Part shown: positions 1 through 5,215 of the stretch, piece by piece
Numbering within the stretch: the stretch's first letter is position 1
Layout: the number at the start of each line of letters is the position of its first letter
Position numbers and translations under genes: made by a program
NCBI GenBank assembly: GCA_009700815.1
Contig: WLLG01000182.1
Location: forward strand, 1-5,225
Reading direction: 5' to 3'
Source of the DNA: Actinomycetota bacterium
Lineage (GTDB): Bacteria; Actinomycetota; Acidimicrobiia; Acidimicrobiales; Microtrichaceae
Length of the DNA stretch: 5,225 bases
The notes under the pieces: model-generated
Told to the model about the DNA's origin: nothing
Seen by the model: only the letters and a program-made list of their open reading frames with translations
Database searches by the model: none

Positions 1-1
1 C

Positions 2-178
2 CTTGCAGCCGGAATCCGCCGAGCGCTTGATAACCCTGAGGCTTCCAAGCGGATTGGTGCAGCGGGGCGCGATCGTGTGATTACGCGCTGGAGTTGGAGA
101 CATACCGCTGTTCGTACCGTCGACCATTACCGAGCGCTCCTCGAAGACACCGCTCGCGACCGCTACGACCGCCGCTAG
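2..178 (+). CDS. Glycosyltransferase family 4, C-terminal end (partial)
   Basis: An open frame enters from the left edge and ends at TAG 176-178, giving the last 58 residues of a protein. The visible part includes AAGRDRVITRWSWRHTAV and then an HYRALLED-like helix. This matches the end of GT-B fold, GT4-type glycosyltransferases, where a 'GxxGRxxVxxxFSW' helix crosses back to the N-terminal domain and is followed by a Tyr-containing terminal helix. Such enzymes are cytoplasmic or membrane-peripheral and move sugars from NDP-sugars to lipid or glycan acceptors. The catalytic residues lie outside the window, so donor and acceptor are unknown. The methyltransferase gene follows after 39 bp in the same direction with no terminator or promoter seen between them, so the two are probably co-transcribed. 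The family call is fairly secure; the exact activity is not. Confidence 0.8.
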   Translation, partial: LAAGIRRALDNPEASKRIGAAGRDRVITRWSWRHTAVRTVDHYRALLEDTARDRYDRR

Positions 179-205
179 TACACCACTCGACACAGAGAAC
201 CGCAT

Positions 206-210
206 AAGGA
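206..210 (+). promoter_or_regulatory. Ribosome binding site AAGGA
   Basis: AAGGA lies 7 nt before the GTG at 218-220 and supports that non-ATG codon as the start of the methyltransferase. It is the clearest Shine-Dalgarno sequence in the window. Confidence 0.7.
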
Positions 211-217
211 CTACGCC

Positions 218-1060
218 GTGCTAACAGTTGACTATCAAGAACTCGGACTGAGCGAGGGAGACCTTGTTCTCGATATGGGGGCAGGCGCTGGACGCCACTC
301 CTTTGAGTGCTTTCGCCGAGGGGCGCGCGTCGTGGCCTTGGATTACGACTTCGCAGAACTGCCGCCCGTCTCAGCTTTGTTCTGGGCAATGCGAGAGGCC
401 GGTGAGGCTGACCCAGAAGGCCTTGGAGCCTGTCTGAATGGCGACGCACTTCGATTGCCATTTGCCGACAACACCTTCGATCGCATCATCTGCTCCGAAG
501 TCTTTGAGCACATCCCAGATGACGAAGGTGCGATGGCAGAACTTGCGCGGGTACTGAAGCCCGGCGGAATTCTGGCAGCCACAGTCCCCGCATGGTTCCC
601 CGAGAAGGTCTGCTGGGCGCTCTCTGCGGAGTACCACGCCCCGCTCGCCGCTGGCGGCCATGTTCGTGTCTACACCGAACCACTCTTTCGCCATCGCCTG
701 ACACAAGCCGGGCTGAAGCCACAAAGCTCGCACCGGGCTCACGCCTTGCATGCTCCTTACTGGTGGCTGAAATGCATAGTGGGCGTGAGTAATGACATCC
801 ACCCGCTGGTTCAGGCGTACCACAAATTGCTGGTCTGGGATATTGCCAAAGCACCGGCGCTGACGCGTACGGCAGAGCGCCTGCTCAATCCGGTTCTCGG
901 CAAGAGCATCGTGGTGTATTCCCGCAAGCCAGCAGCGAGCAATCGCAACTCAGCAAAGCAGGCCACTGCTGTCCTACCCGAGAGTGCTAGTCACGCTCGC
1001 GTGAATTTTGCCGACTCCTCGGGTGCCTCTTCCACCGAGAGGGCCGATGCCGGTGTCTGA
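218..1060 (+). CDS. Class I SAM-dependent methyltransferase (Methyltransf_11 type)
   Basis: The 280-residue protein has the Rossmann-type methyltransferase signature. Motif I is VLDMGAGAGRH (residues 17-27), the acidic residue closing strand 2 is Asp42 in ALDYD, motif II is GDALRLPFADNTFDRI (75-90), followed by SEVFEHI (93-99) and the post-motif LKPGGILAATVP (113-124). It should transfer a methyl group from S-adenosylmethionine in the cytoplasm. The acceptor is unknown; the adjacent glycosyltransferase suggests a sugar, lipid or quinone-like carrier. A Trp/Tyr-rich stretch around 179-186 (APYWWLKC) may shape the acceptor site. GTG is chosen as start because of AAGGA 7 nt upstream and because the frame then begins shortly before motif I. 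Residues 239-280 form a Ser/Ala-rich tail outside the fold. Its last codons overlap the start of the next gene, indicating translational coupling. Family assignment is strong; substrate is not determinable. Confidence 0.9.
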   Translation: MLTVDYQELGLSEGDLVLDMGAGAGRHSFECFRRGARVVALDYDFAELPPVSALFWAMREAGEADPEGLGACLNGDALRLPFADNTFDRIICSEVFEHIPDDEGAMAELARVLKPGGILAATVPAWFPEKVCWALSAEYHAPLAAGGHVRVYTEPLFRHRLTQAGLKPQSSHRAHALHAPYWWLKCIVGVSNDIHPLVQAYHKLLVWDIAKAPALTRTAERLLNPVLGKSIVVYSRKPAASNRNSAKQATAVLPESASHARVNFADSSGASSTERADAGV

Positions 1061-2102
1061 TCATCATCTCGTCGACGTCGACGGCCTTGTAACTGCAGCC
1101 GAGCTCAGCGCCACCGTTGATGCCATTGCAGAATGGCAACTCCCCTCTGGGATGGTGCCGTGGTTCCCCGGCGGACATGCAGACCCCTGGAACCATACTG
1201 AGGCCCTCATGGCGCTGATGTTGGGGGGCCACCGTGAGGCCGCCGAACGGGGATTCGACTGGCTGGCCTCGTTGCAACGAGAAGATGGCGCTTGGCATCA
1301 GTACTACCTCGATGGTGAGATCGAACAGGACAAACTTGACGCAAACTGCGTGGCCTATGTTGCGGCAGGAGTTTGGTTTCACTGGTTGACCTACCGTGAC
1401 CGCGGGGCGCTCGAGTCCATGTGGCCGATGGTGCGTGCTGCAACCGATTTTGTACTGGCTCTGCAGCAGCCCCGAGGCGAGATCATTTGGGCACGTCATG
1501 CGGATTCCACCCCCTTTGCCTTTGCGCTCCTCACGGGTTCCTCATCGATCTGCCATAGCTTGCGATGCTCGATTGCCATTGCCCAGGAGTTGGGCCACGA
1601 ACGTCCAAACTGGGAGCTGGCCGCCGGGCGACTCTTTGCTGTGATCCGCGACGACCCCGATGCTTTTGCCCCGAAGCACCGTTGGGCCATGGACTGGTAC
1701 TACCCCGTGCTCTGCGGGATTCTGGGCGGCGAAGCAGGCCGCGAACGCCTGAGGCATCGCCATGAGGCATTCACCTTGAAGGGATGGGGCATTCGATGTG
1801 TCTCAGACCGCCCGTGGGTGACTGCTGCAGAGACCTGTGAGTGTGCCATTGCGTACCTAGCAGTTGGCGAGGTGGATATAGCCAAAGAACTCTTTGCTTG
1901 GGCGCAGCAACTTCGTACTGAAGGCGAGCGATACTGGACAGGAATCGTTATTCCTGAAGAGGTTCATTTTCCTGGCGGCGAACAATCCACCTACACCTCG
2001 GCGGCAGTCATCCTTGCAGCCGACGCATTAGGCGGAAAGTCGGCAACCTCGGGACTCTTTAGCGATCACTCTGCTCTACCCGATGTGAGTGCACCCTCTT
2101 GA
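1047..2102 (+). CDS. 'Prenyltransferase'-type alpha/alpha-barrel protein, function unknown
   Basis: The 351-residue product resembles actinobacterial proteins routinely labelled 'prenyltransferase', because short stretches look like the QW repeats of squalene cyclase/prenyltransferase folds. Visible landmarks are PWFPGGHADPWNHTEALMAL (37-56), QREDGAWHQYY (78-88, QW-like), a LLTGSSSI turn (161-168), MDWYYPVLCG (215-224) and YWTG (296-299). Alternating helices with Asp/Trp/His-rich loops suggest an alpha/alpha toroid, as in terpenoid cyclases and six-hairpin glycosidases. No DxDD cyclase motif or DDxxD prenyl-diphosphate motif is seen, so prenyl transfer is doubtful and sugar or lipid-linked glycan binding is equally possible. 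No signal peptide or membrane span is seen. ATG 1047 follows GAGAGGG at 1037-1043; GTG 1053 has better spacing, and TTG 1008 would add 13 residues. It overlaps the methyltransferase by 14 nt, so the two are probably co-translated. The existence of the gene is certain; its biochemical role is open. Confidence 0.8.
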   Translation: MPVSDHHLVDVDGLVTAAELSATVDAIAEWQLPSGMVPWFPGGHADPWNHTEALMALMLGGHREAAERGFDWLASLQREDGAWHQYYLDGEIEQDKLDANCVAYVAAGVWFHWLTYRDRGALESMWPMVRAATDFVLALQQPRGEIIWARHADSTPFAFALLTGSSSICHSLRCSIAIAQELGHERPNWELAAGRLFAVIRDDPDAFAPKHRWAMDWYYPVLCGILGGEAGRERLRHRHEAFTLKGWGIRCVSDRPWVTAAETCECAIAYLAVGEVDIAKELFAWAQQLRTEGERYWTGIVIPEEVHFPGGEQSTYTSAAVILAADALGGKSATSGLFSDHSALPDVSAPS

Positions 2103-2159
2103 ATCAGCCCACCATGAATAAGCCCACCATGAATCAGCCCATCCCGAATCAGTCCAGCA
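2100..2159 (+). repeat. 15-bp tandem repeat, about four units, carrying start codons
   Basis: Units run 2100-2114, 2115-2129, 2130-2144 and a degenerate 2145-2159, with consensus TGAATCAGCCCACCA. They stay in frame and encode MNxPx repeats. The first unit contains the TGA stop of the upstream gene, and the junctions between units create ATG at 2114 and 2129. Confidence 0.8.
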
Positions 2160-2644
2160 GGATCACCACAGCACGCAGCGCCCTATCAGCCTTGACCGTG
2201 CTGTTGTTCTCCATTGGATTCCTCGTGCAGCCAGTCGCTGCTGAACCTGGCGATACCACTACGTCACTCCCCGAGGACAACCGACTACTCGGCAACAGCA
2301 TTCAGCGACCAAATATGGGCATGAAGCCGCTCAGTCCAACCGATCCGGGCGGCTGGCTTCAGGTGTCTCTATTCTTCTTAATCTGTGGGGCAATCATCCT
2401 GATTGCCTTGGCAGTGTGGTACTCATCAAAGAAGAAGCGATCGAAAAGGGCAGATGCCGGACTCGATCCAGTTTCGCTAGCTCGGGCCACAGGAAAGGGT
2501 GTGCGAGCGCCATCACCGCTTGATAAAACTCCCGCTGCTAGCCCTGAGACTGCTACCCCAGAGAGTGCTAGCCCTGAGACTGCTAGCCCTGAGGCTGCTA
2601 CCCCAGAGACCGCTGGCTCAGAGAACGCGGGTCAGGACTCGTAG
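2114..2644 (+). CDS. Secreted/anchored single-span membrane protein with repeat tail, unknown function
   Basis: I do not recognise a named family. Numbered from ATG 2114 (176 aa), a hydrophobic segment (about 22-37) ending in VAA (41-43) looks like a cleavable signal peptide. A short Thr/Pro/Gly-rich extracytoplasmic stretch follows, containing IQRPNMGMKPLSPTDPGG (63-80). One transmembrane helix (about 81-103) comes next, then a KKKRSKR stop-transfer cluster (106-112). This predicts an outside N-terminus and a cytoplasmic tail. The tail ends in six five-residue repeats of the form A(S/T)PE(T/S/A) (142-171). Start choice is unsettled: TTG 2099 overlaps the upstream stop as TTGA, and ATG 2114 and ATG 2129 lie in successive copies of a 15-bp repeat; none has a good Shine-Dalgarno. 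Position at the end of the glycosyltransferase operon suggests an accessory envelope role. The last 27 bp overlap the convergent methyltransferase gene. Confidence 0.75.
   Translation: MNKPTMNQPIPNQSSRITTARSALSALTVLLFSIGFLVQPVAAEPGDTTTSLPEDNRLLGNSIQRPNMGMKPLSPTDPGGWLQVSLFFLICGAIILIALAVWYSSKKKRSKRADAGLDPVSLARATGKGVRAPSPLDKTPAASPETATPESASPETASPEAATPETAGSENAGQDS
2537..2626 (+). repeat. 15-bp coding tandem repeat, six units
   Basis: Six imperfect units of GCTAGCCCTGAGACT start at 2537, 2552, 2567, 2582, 2597 and 2612. Each encodes one A(S/T)PE(T/S/A)-like pentapeptide in the cytoplasmic tail of the membrane protein. Units alternate between AGCCCTGAG and ACCCCAGAG versions, suggesting duplication of a larger block. 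The last unit degenerates to AGSEN. Confidence 0.85.
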
Positions 2645-3280
2645 CGAGCCCGTTGCCGATACTTCCTTGAACTGACCCGAGGCCAGCGCTGGAAGATAAA
2701 TCTGCTCATAGGGAGGGCGGCCGCCATCTGCTGGGTTCGGAAACACATCGTGAATCGCGAGCGTGCCACCGAGCGCAACATGGGGTGTCCAGAGCCTGAA
2801 ATCCAAAGCGGCCGGCTCTTCTCCATGGCCACCATCAATAAAGACAAGGGCGCAGGGAGTGGACCAGACGCGTGAGACTGTGGGCGAGTCACCAGCAACA
2901 GCTATGACTGAGCCCTCGAGTCCGGCAAGGTAGATCGTGCGGCGAAACCATCCCAGCGTGTCCATCACGCCGAGTTCATCGTCCATCAGGTCGGGCTCAT
3001 GCCATTCCCACCCGGGCTGATTCTCTTCCGAGCCACGGTGATGATCAACCGCAATCAGCACCGAGTCGGCGGCTTGGGCAGCGGCCCCTAGGTAGACCGA
3101 GGACTTGCCGCAATAAGAGCCCACCTCTAATAAGGGCGACCCTGGCAGCGTCAGGGCTGCTGAAAGGCCCGCTTGGTAGAGCGCAAGACCCTCATCGGGA
3201 GGCATGAATCCTCGAGCGGCCTCTGCCGCACTGCGCAAAATCGGGTCCATCTCAGCTGGCTGCGTCTGAACTGAGTCCAT
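2618..3280 (-). CDS. Class I SAM-dependent methyltransferase (Methyltransf_24 type)
   Basis: The 220-residue protein matches the Methyltransf_24 pattern. Motif I is LEVGSYCGKSS (51-61), the second strand ends in VDHH (78-81), then come a QPGWEWHEPDL stretch (88-98), AGDSP (129-133), FIDGGHGEE (147-155) and IHDVFPNPADGGRPPYE (176-192). The Asp/His-rich FIDGGH and HDVF motifs are where related O-methyltransferases place acceptor or metal ligands, so O-methylation is a reasonable inference; the acceptor is unknown. No membrane span or signal peptide is visible, so it should be cytoplasmic. The ATG overlaps the stop of the upstream GtrA-family gene as TGATG, a classic coupling arrangement; a weak GGAG lies about 13 nt upstream, and Met11 is an alternative start. 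The 3' end overlaps the convergent membrane-protein gene by 27 bp. Its likely partners are the glycan genes facing it. Confidence 0.88.
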   Translation of the reverse strand: MDSVQTQPAEMDPILRSAAEAARGFMPPDEGLALYQAGLSAALTLPGSPLLEVGSYCGKSSVYLGAAAQAADSVLIAVDHHRGSEENQPGWEWHEPDLMDDELGVMDTLGWFRRTIYLAGLEGSVIAVAGDSPTVSRVWSTPCALVFIDGGHGEEPAALDFRLWTPHVALGGTLAIHDVFPNPADGGRPPYEQIYLPALASGQFKEVSATGSLRVLTRVL

Positions 3281-3789
3281 CAGATCGGGACGTCTCCGTG
3301 CATCATCTCAAGTTCATCCTCATCAGGCTCTTCGCCATGATGGGTGACTTTGAAGATCCAACGGTCGAGCACCAAGTACCGGACTACCCAGACCACGCCA
3401 AACCCGATCAGCTGCGCCATAAACACTGCGATCTGTTCGGTTAGTCCTTGGCCGCGGAACTGCTCTTCGACAAGATAGGTCAACAAGGTGGCAAAGCTCA
3501 CTCCAAGAATTCCGGCAATCCAGAACACCAGAATTTGGGTGCGAAGATTGTCTTTTGAAACTTCCTTCCACACCAAGTACTTGTTGGCGAAGAAGTTCGG
3601 CAGAATCAAAATTAGTGCGCTCAGAATTGAGGCCTTGGTGTAGTCGCCATCAAAGACGAAGGTGCCGAGCACCTGGATCATGATCTGTCCCAATGGCACA
3701 AACACCACCGAGACCCCAACGTAACGGATTTGTTTGCGGCCCTCATCGGAGCGAGCGTGCTCCAGCAGGGAAGAGGGAGAAAGATTCAC
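3280..3789 (-). CDS. GtrA family membrane protein
   Basis: The 169-residue protein has four hydrophobic segments at about 21-43, 53-70, 85-108 and 118-141, the standard GtrA layout. Conserved-looking features are PNFFANKYLVWK (64-75) at the end of helix 2 and a closing VRYLVLDRWIFK (136-147) after helix 4. GtrA-like proteins are thought to help move or present polyprenyl-phosphate-linked sugars across the cytoplasmic membrane for cell-surface polysaccharide or arabinogalactan-type synthesis; this is family knowledge, not proven here. After helix 4 there is an acidic tail, including EEPDEDELE (153-161), with three histidines (150, 151, 164). Start is GTG at 3789-3787, with no Shine-Dalgarno but a possible -10 element ending 6 nt upstream, consistent with a leaderless mRNA. 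It is the first gene of a two-gene unit with the methyltransferase that follows by 1-nt overlap. Confidence 0.87.
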   Translation of the reverse strand: MNLSPSSLLEHARSDEGRKQIRYVGVSVVFVPLGQIMIQVLGTFVFDGDYTKASILSALILILPNFFANKYLVWKEVSKDNLRTQILVFWIAGILGVSFATLLTYLVEEQFRGQGLTEQIAVFMAQLIGFGVVWVVRYLVLDRWIFKVTHHGEEPDEDELEMMHGDVPI

Positions 3790-3795
3790 TTTGTT

Positions 3796-3801
3796 AGGCT
3801 A
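3796..3801 (-). promoter_or_regulatory. Possible -10 element for leaderless GtrA mRNA
   Basis: Read on the minus strand, TAGCCT spans -12 to -7 relative to the GTG start and fits an actinobacterial TAnnnT -10 element with transcription beginning at the start codon. No convincing -35 is seen. The rest of the divergent gap (3802-3868) shows a CTAGCTAG palindrome (3817-3824) and a poor rightward candidate, TTGCCG (3832-3837) and TTGTAA (3855-3860) spaced by 17, for the dehydrogenase gene. Confidence 0.3.
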
Positions 3802-3874
3802 TCGGAATGCTGGCTGCTAGCTAGAACTCAGTTGCCGACACAAATCAGCTGGAGTTGTAAGCAAGAATTTGGAT

Positions 3875-5107
3875 GTGCGTAGATTCCTGATTGCAGGCCT
3901 TGTGGCGGTCAGCGCTGTGGCCTGCAGCAACTCACAACCTTCCGATAGCCCTGCCGCTTCAGCTTCGCTCCCTGCTGCCTCAGCCTCGCTCCCTGCTGTG
4001 TCGCTTGCTCCACTCCCTGCTGTCTCGCTTGAACCGCTCAAGGCAGACTTTGAGAACCCCATCGCTGGTGCTGCCTTACCCGGAACTGATTCGCTGCTCA
4101 TCGCCGAACGAGCAGGCAGAGTCATCCTCGTTAATCGCTCCGATGCCGGACAAGTCACCTCGACTGAGACAGCGTTAGATATCGAGAAGCTGGTTGGAAG
4201 CACAGATGCCGAGCGCGGCCTGCTCGGAATTGCCGTTCGACCTGATGGCTCGGAATTGCTCCTGAGCTATACCTCGAGCAAGGACGGCAGCAGCCAGCTC
4301 GACTCATACAAGCTCAATGGAGCGACAGTTGAGCCCAGTTCCCGAAAGAGCGTATTGAGCGTTGAGCAGCCGTATGAGAATCACAACGGCGGCCATATTG
4401 CCTTTGGGCCCGATGGATTTTTATACATGTCCCTTGGTGATGGCGGCAGCTCTGGCGACCCCGATGGAAATGCCCAGAATCGCGAAGTGTTGCTCGGAAA
4501 GATTCTGCGGTTAGACCCCGATGCGGAACAGGCCGTAGCTGCAGACAATCCCTTTGTGAACACGCCAGGAGCACAGCCGCAGATTTGGCTTACCGGCGTA
4601 CGAAACCCTTGGCGGTTTAGTTTCGACTCGGCCACAGGCGACCTATGGGTCGGCGATGTCGGACAGAACCAGACGGAGGAGATCAACTTTCTGCCAACAA
4701 GCCAAGGCGCGGGACGCGGAGCAAACCTTGGCTGGGACATCTACGAGGGCACTGCCGAATTCGAGGACCCCAATCCCGCAACAGGAGCGAGCAGCGCCGG
4801 GCCATTTACTCAACCGCTTGTGAGCTACTCCCACGATGAGGGTTGTTCGGTTACTGGCGGGGTGGTGTATCGCGGCAAAGCAATTCCCGCGCTACAGGGT
4901 GCGTACCTATACACAGATTTTTGCAACCCCGAAATCAAAACCATTCGGCCGGACCCAGTAACCCAGCCAGATTCCGGCGCAGAGCCCAGGGTGGAACCCC
5001 TCGGGGTGGAGTTAGCAAGCACGGTTGGATTCTTTGAGGACTCTTCCGGAGAAATCCTCGTGATCAGCCTGACAGAAGGCGTTTTTCAGATAGTCGATCA
5101 AACTTGA
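3875..5107 (+). CDS. PQQ-dependent sugar dehydrogenase (GSDH family) lipoprotein
   Basis: Numbered from GTG 3875 (410 aa), the protein starts MRRFLIAGLVAVSAVAC, an Arg-Arg n-region and hydrophobic core ending in an AVAC lipobox with lipidated Cys17, so it should be anchored outside the membrane. A low-complexity linker follows to about 56. The rest is a glucose/sorbosone dehydrogenase beta-propeller: ERGLLGIAVRPDG (113-125), NHNGGHIAFGPDGFLYMSLG (169-188) with His170 matching the catalytic base of soluble glucose dehydrogenase, LGKILRLD (207-214), GVRNPWRFSFD (241-251) with the Arg-Asn cofactor pair, DVGQNQTEEIN (261-271), ANLGWDIYEG (283-292), SVTGGVVYRG (325-334) and LYTDFC (345-350). Cys324 and Cys350 could form a disulphide. 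Family members oxidise aldoses using pyrroloquinoline quinone; no PQQ synthesis genes are in the window, and the sugar cannot be told. TTG 3869 is an alternative start two codons upstream; neither has a strong ribosome site. Confidence 0.88.
   Translation: MRRFLIAGLVAVSAVACSNSQPSDSPAASASLPAASASLPAVSLAPLPAVSLEPLKADFENPIAGAALPGTDSLLIAERAGRVILVNRSDAGQVTSTETALDIEKLVGSTDAERGLLGIAVRPDGSELLLSYTSSKDGSSQLDSYKLNGATVEPSSRKSVLSVEQPYENHNGGHIAFGPDGFLYMSLGDGGSSGDPDGNAQNREVLLGKILRLDPDAEQAVAADNPFVNTPGAQPQIWLTGVRNPWRFSFDSATGDLWVGDVGQNQTEEINFLPTSQGAGRGANLGWDIYEGTAEFEDPNPATGASSAGPFTQPLVSYSHDEGCSVTGGVVYRGKAIPALQGAYLYTDFCNPEIKTIRPDPVTQPDSGAEPRVEPLGVELASTVGFFEDSSGEILVISLTEGVFQIVDQT
3953..4042 (+). repeat. Coding tandem repeat in lipoprotein linker (2 x 21 bp, 2 x 24 bp)
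   Basis: Two 21-bp units (3953-3973, 3974-3994) encode AASASLP twice, and two 24-bp units (3995-4018, 4019-4042) encode AVSLAPLP and AVSLEPLK. All begin GCTG or GCCG and stay in frame, making a flexible tether between the lipidated Cys and the propeller. Confidence 0.75.
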
Positions 5108-5110
5108 ACC

Positions 5111-5155
5111 TTATTAAATAAATCTGTTGACATAAGTGTCAATGCCTAGTATCTT
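5111..5155 (+). promoter_or_regulatory. Strong sigma70-like promoter with UP-like element
   Basis: TTGACA (5127-5132) is a perfect -35. After exactly 17 nt comes TATCTT (5150-5155), a 4/6 match to the -10 consensus. Upstream lie 13 consecutive A/T bases (5111-5123), in the position of an UP element. The start of transcription would be near 5162. The target lies beyond the right edge. Such an arrangement is common for stable-RNA genes or highly expressed operons, but the gene is not visible. Confidence 0.6.
5127..5142. promoter_or_regulatory. Inverted repeat TTGACA-TAAG-TGTCAA, possible operator
   Basis: Two perfect 6-bp arms separated by 4 bp coincide with the -35 hexamer of the rightward promoter. 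Size and symmetry suit a dimeric repressor such as a TetR- or GntR-type protein, which would block RNA polymerase. No regulator gene is in the window, so the identity of any binding protein is unknown, and chance symmetry of a -35 box is possible. Confidence 0.4.
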
Positions 5156-5169
5156 GATTTTTGCCCCAT

Positions 5170-5215
5170 CTGGTCCCAGAAGCTTGGTTTGTGAGAGCCC
5201 AGCTTCTGGGACCGG
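5170..5215 (+). terminator. Long hairpin with T-rich 3' flank; terminator or leader structure
   Basis: GGTCCCAGAAGCT (5172-5184) pairs perfectly with AGCTTCTGGGACC (5201-5213). A T-G wobble and a C-G pair extend the base to 5170/5215, and two G-C pairs follow inside after one mismatch. The downstream TGTCGTTTTC is T-rich to the window end. It may terminate the dehydrogenase mRNA, 62 nt after its stop codon. Because a promoter starts at about 5162, it may instead be a 5'-leader hairpin or attenuator of the next transcript. Confidence 0.5.

Noticed and set aside
81..461. 126-residue minus-strand open frame across the first gene junction
   Set aside because: Arg/Leu/Pro-rich translation typical of an antisense shadow, crossing the glycosyltransferase end and the methyltransferase start.
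1008..1046. Upstream TTG extension of the barrel protein
   Set aside because: It would add a Pro/Arg-rich leader and enlarge the overlap with the methyltransferase, while ATG 1047 follows GAGAGGG.
987..1499. 170-residue minus-strand open frame opposite the barrel gene
   Set aside because: Its translation shows no domain-like pattern, and it lies opposite a + strand frame with clear family features and operon coupling.
2537..2626. Repeat array considered as CRISPR-like
   Set aside because: The 15-bp units are contiguous, have no spacers and stay in frame within a coding sequence.
3817..3824. CTAGCTAG palindrome in the divergent intergenic region
   Set aside because: Only 8 bp with no second copy or aligned promoter elements; too short to call an operator.
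3817..4203. Minus-strand open frame with Ala/Gly/Ser/Glu repeats opposite the lipoprotein linker
   Set aside because: The repeats are the reverse complement of the linker repeats; the + strand frame has the signal peptide and a complete enzyme domain.
5170..5215. Hairpin considered as part of a tRNA or an insertion-sequence terminal repeat
   Set aside because: There is no cloverleaf or T-loop motif, and the two arms are only 16 nt apart, so this is an RNA hairpin rather than element ends.
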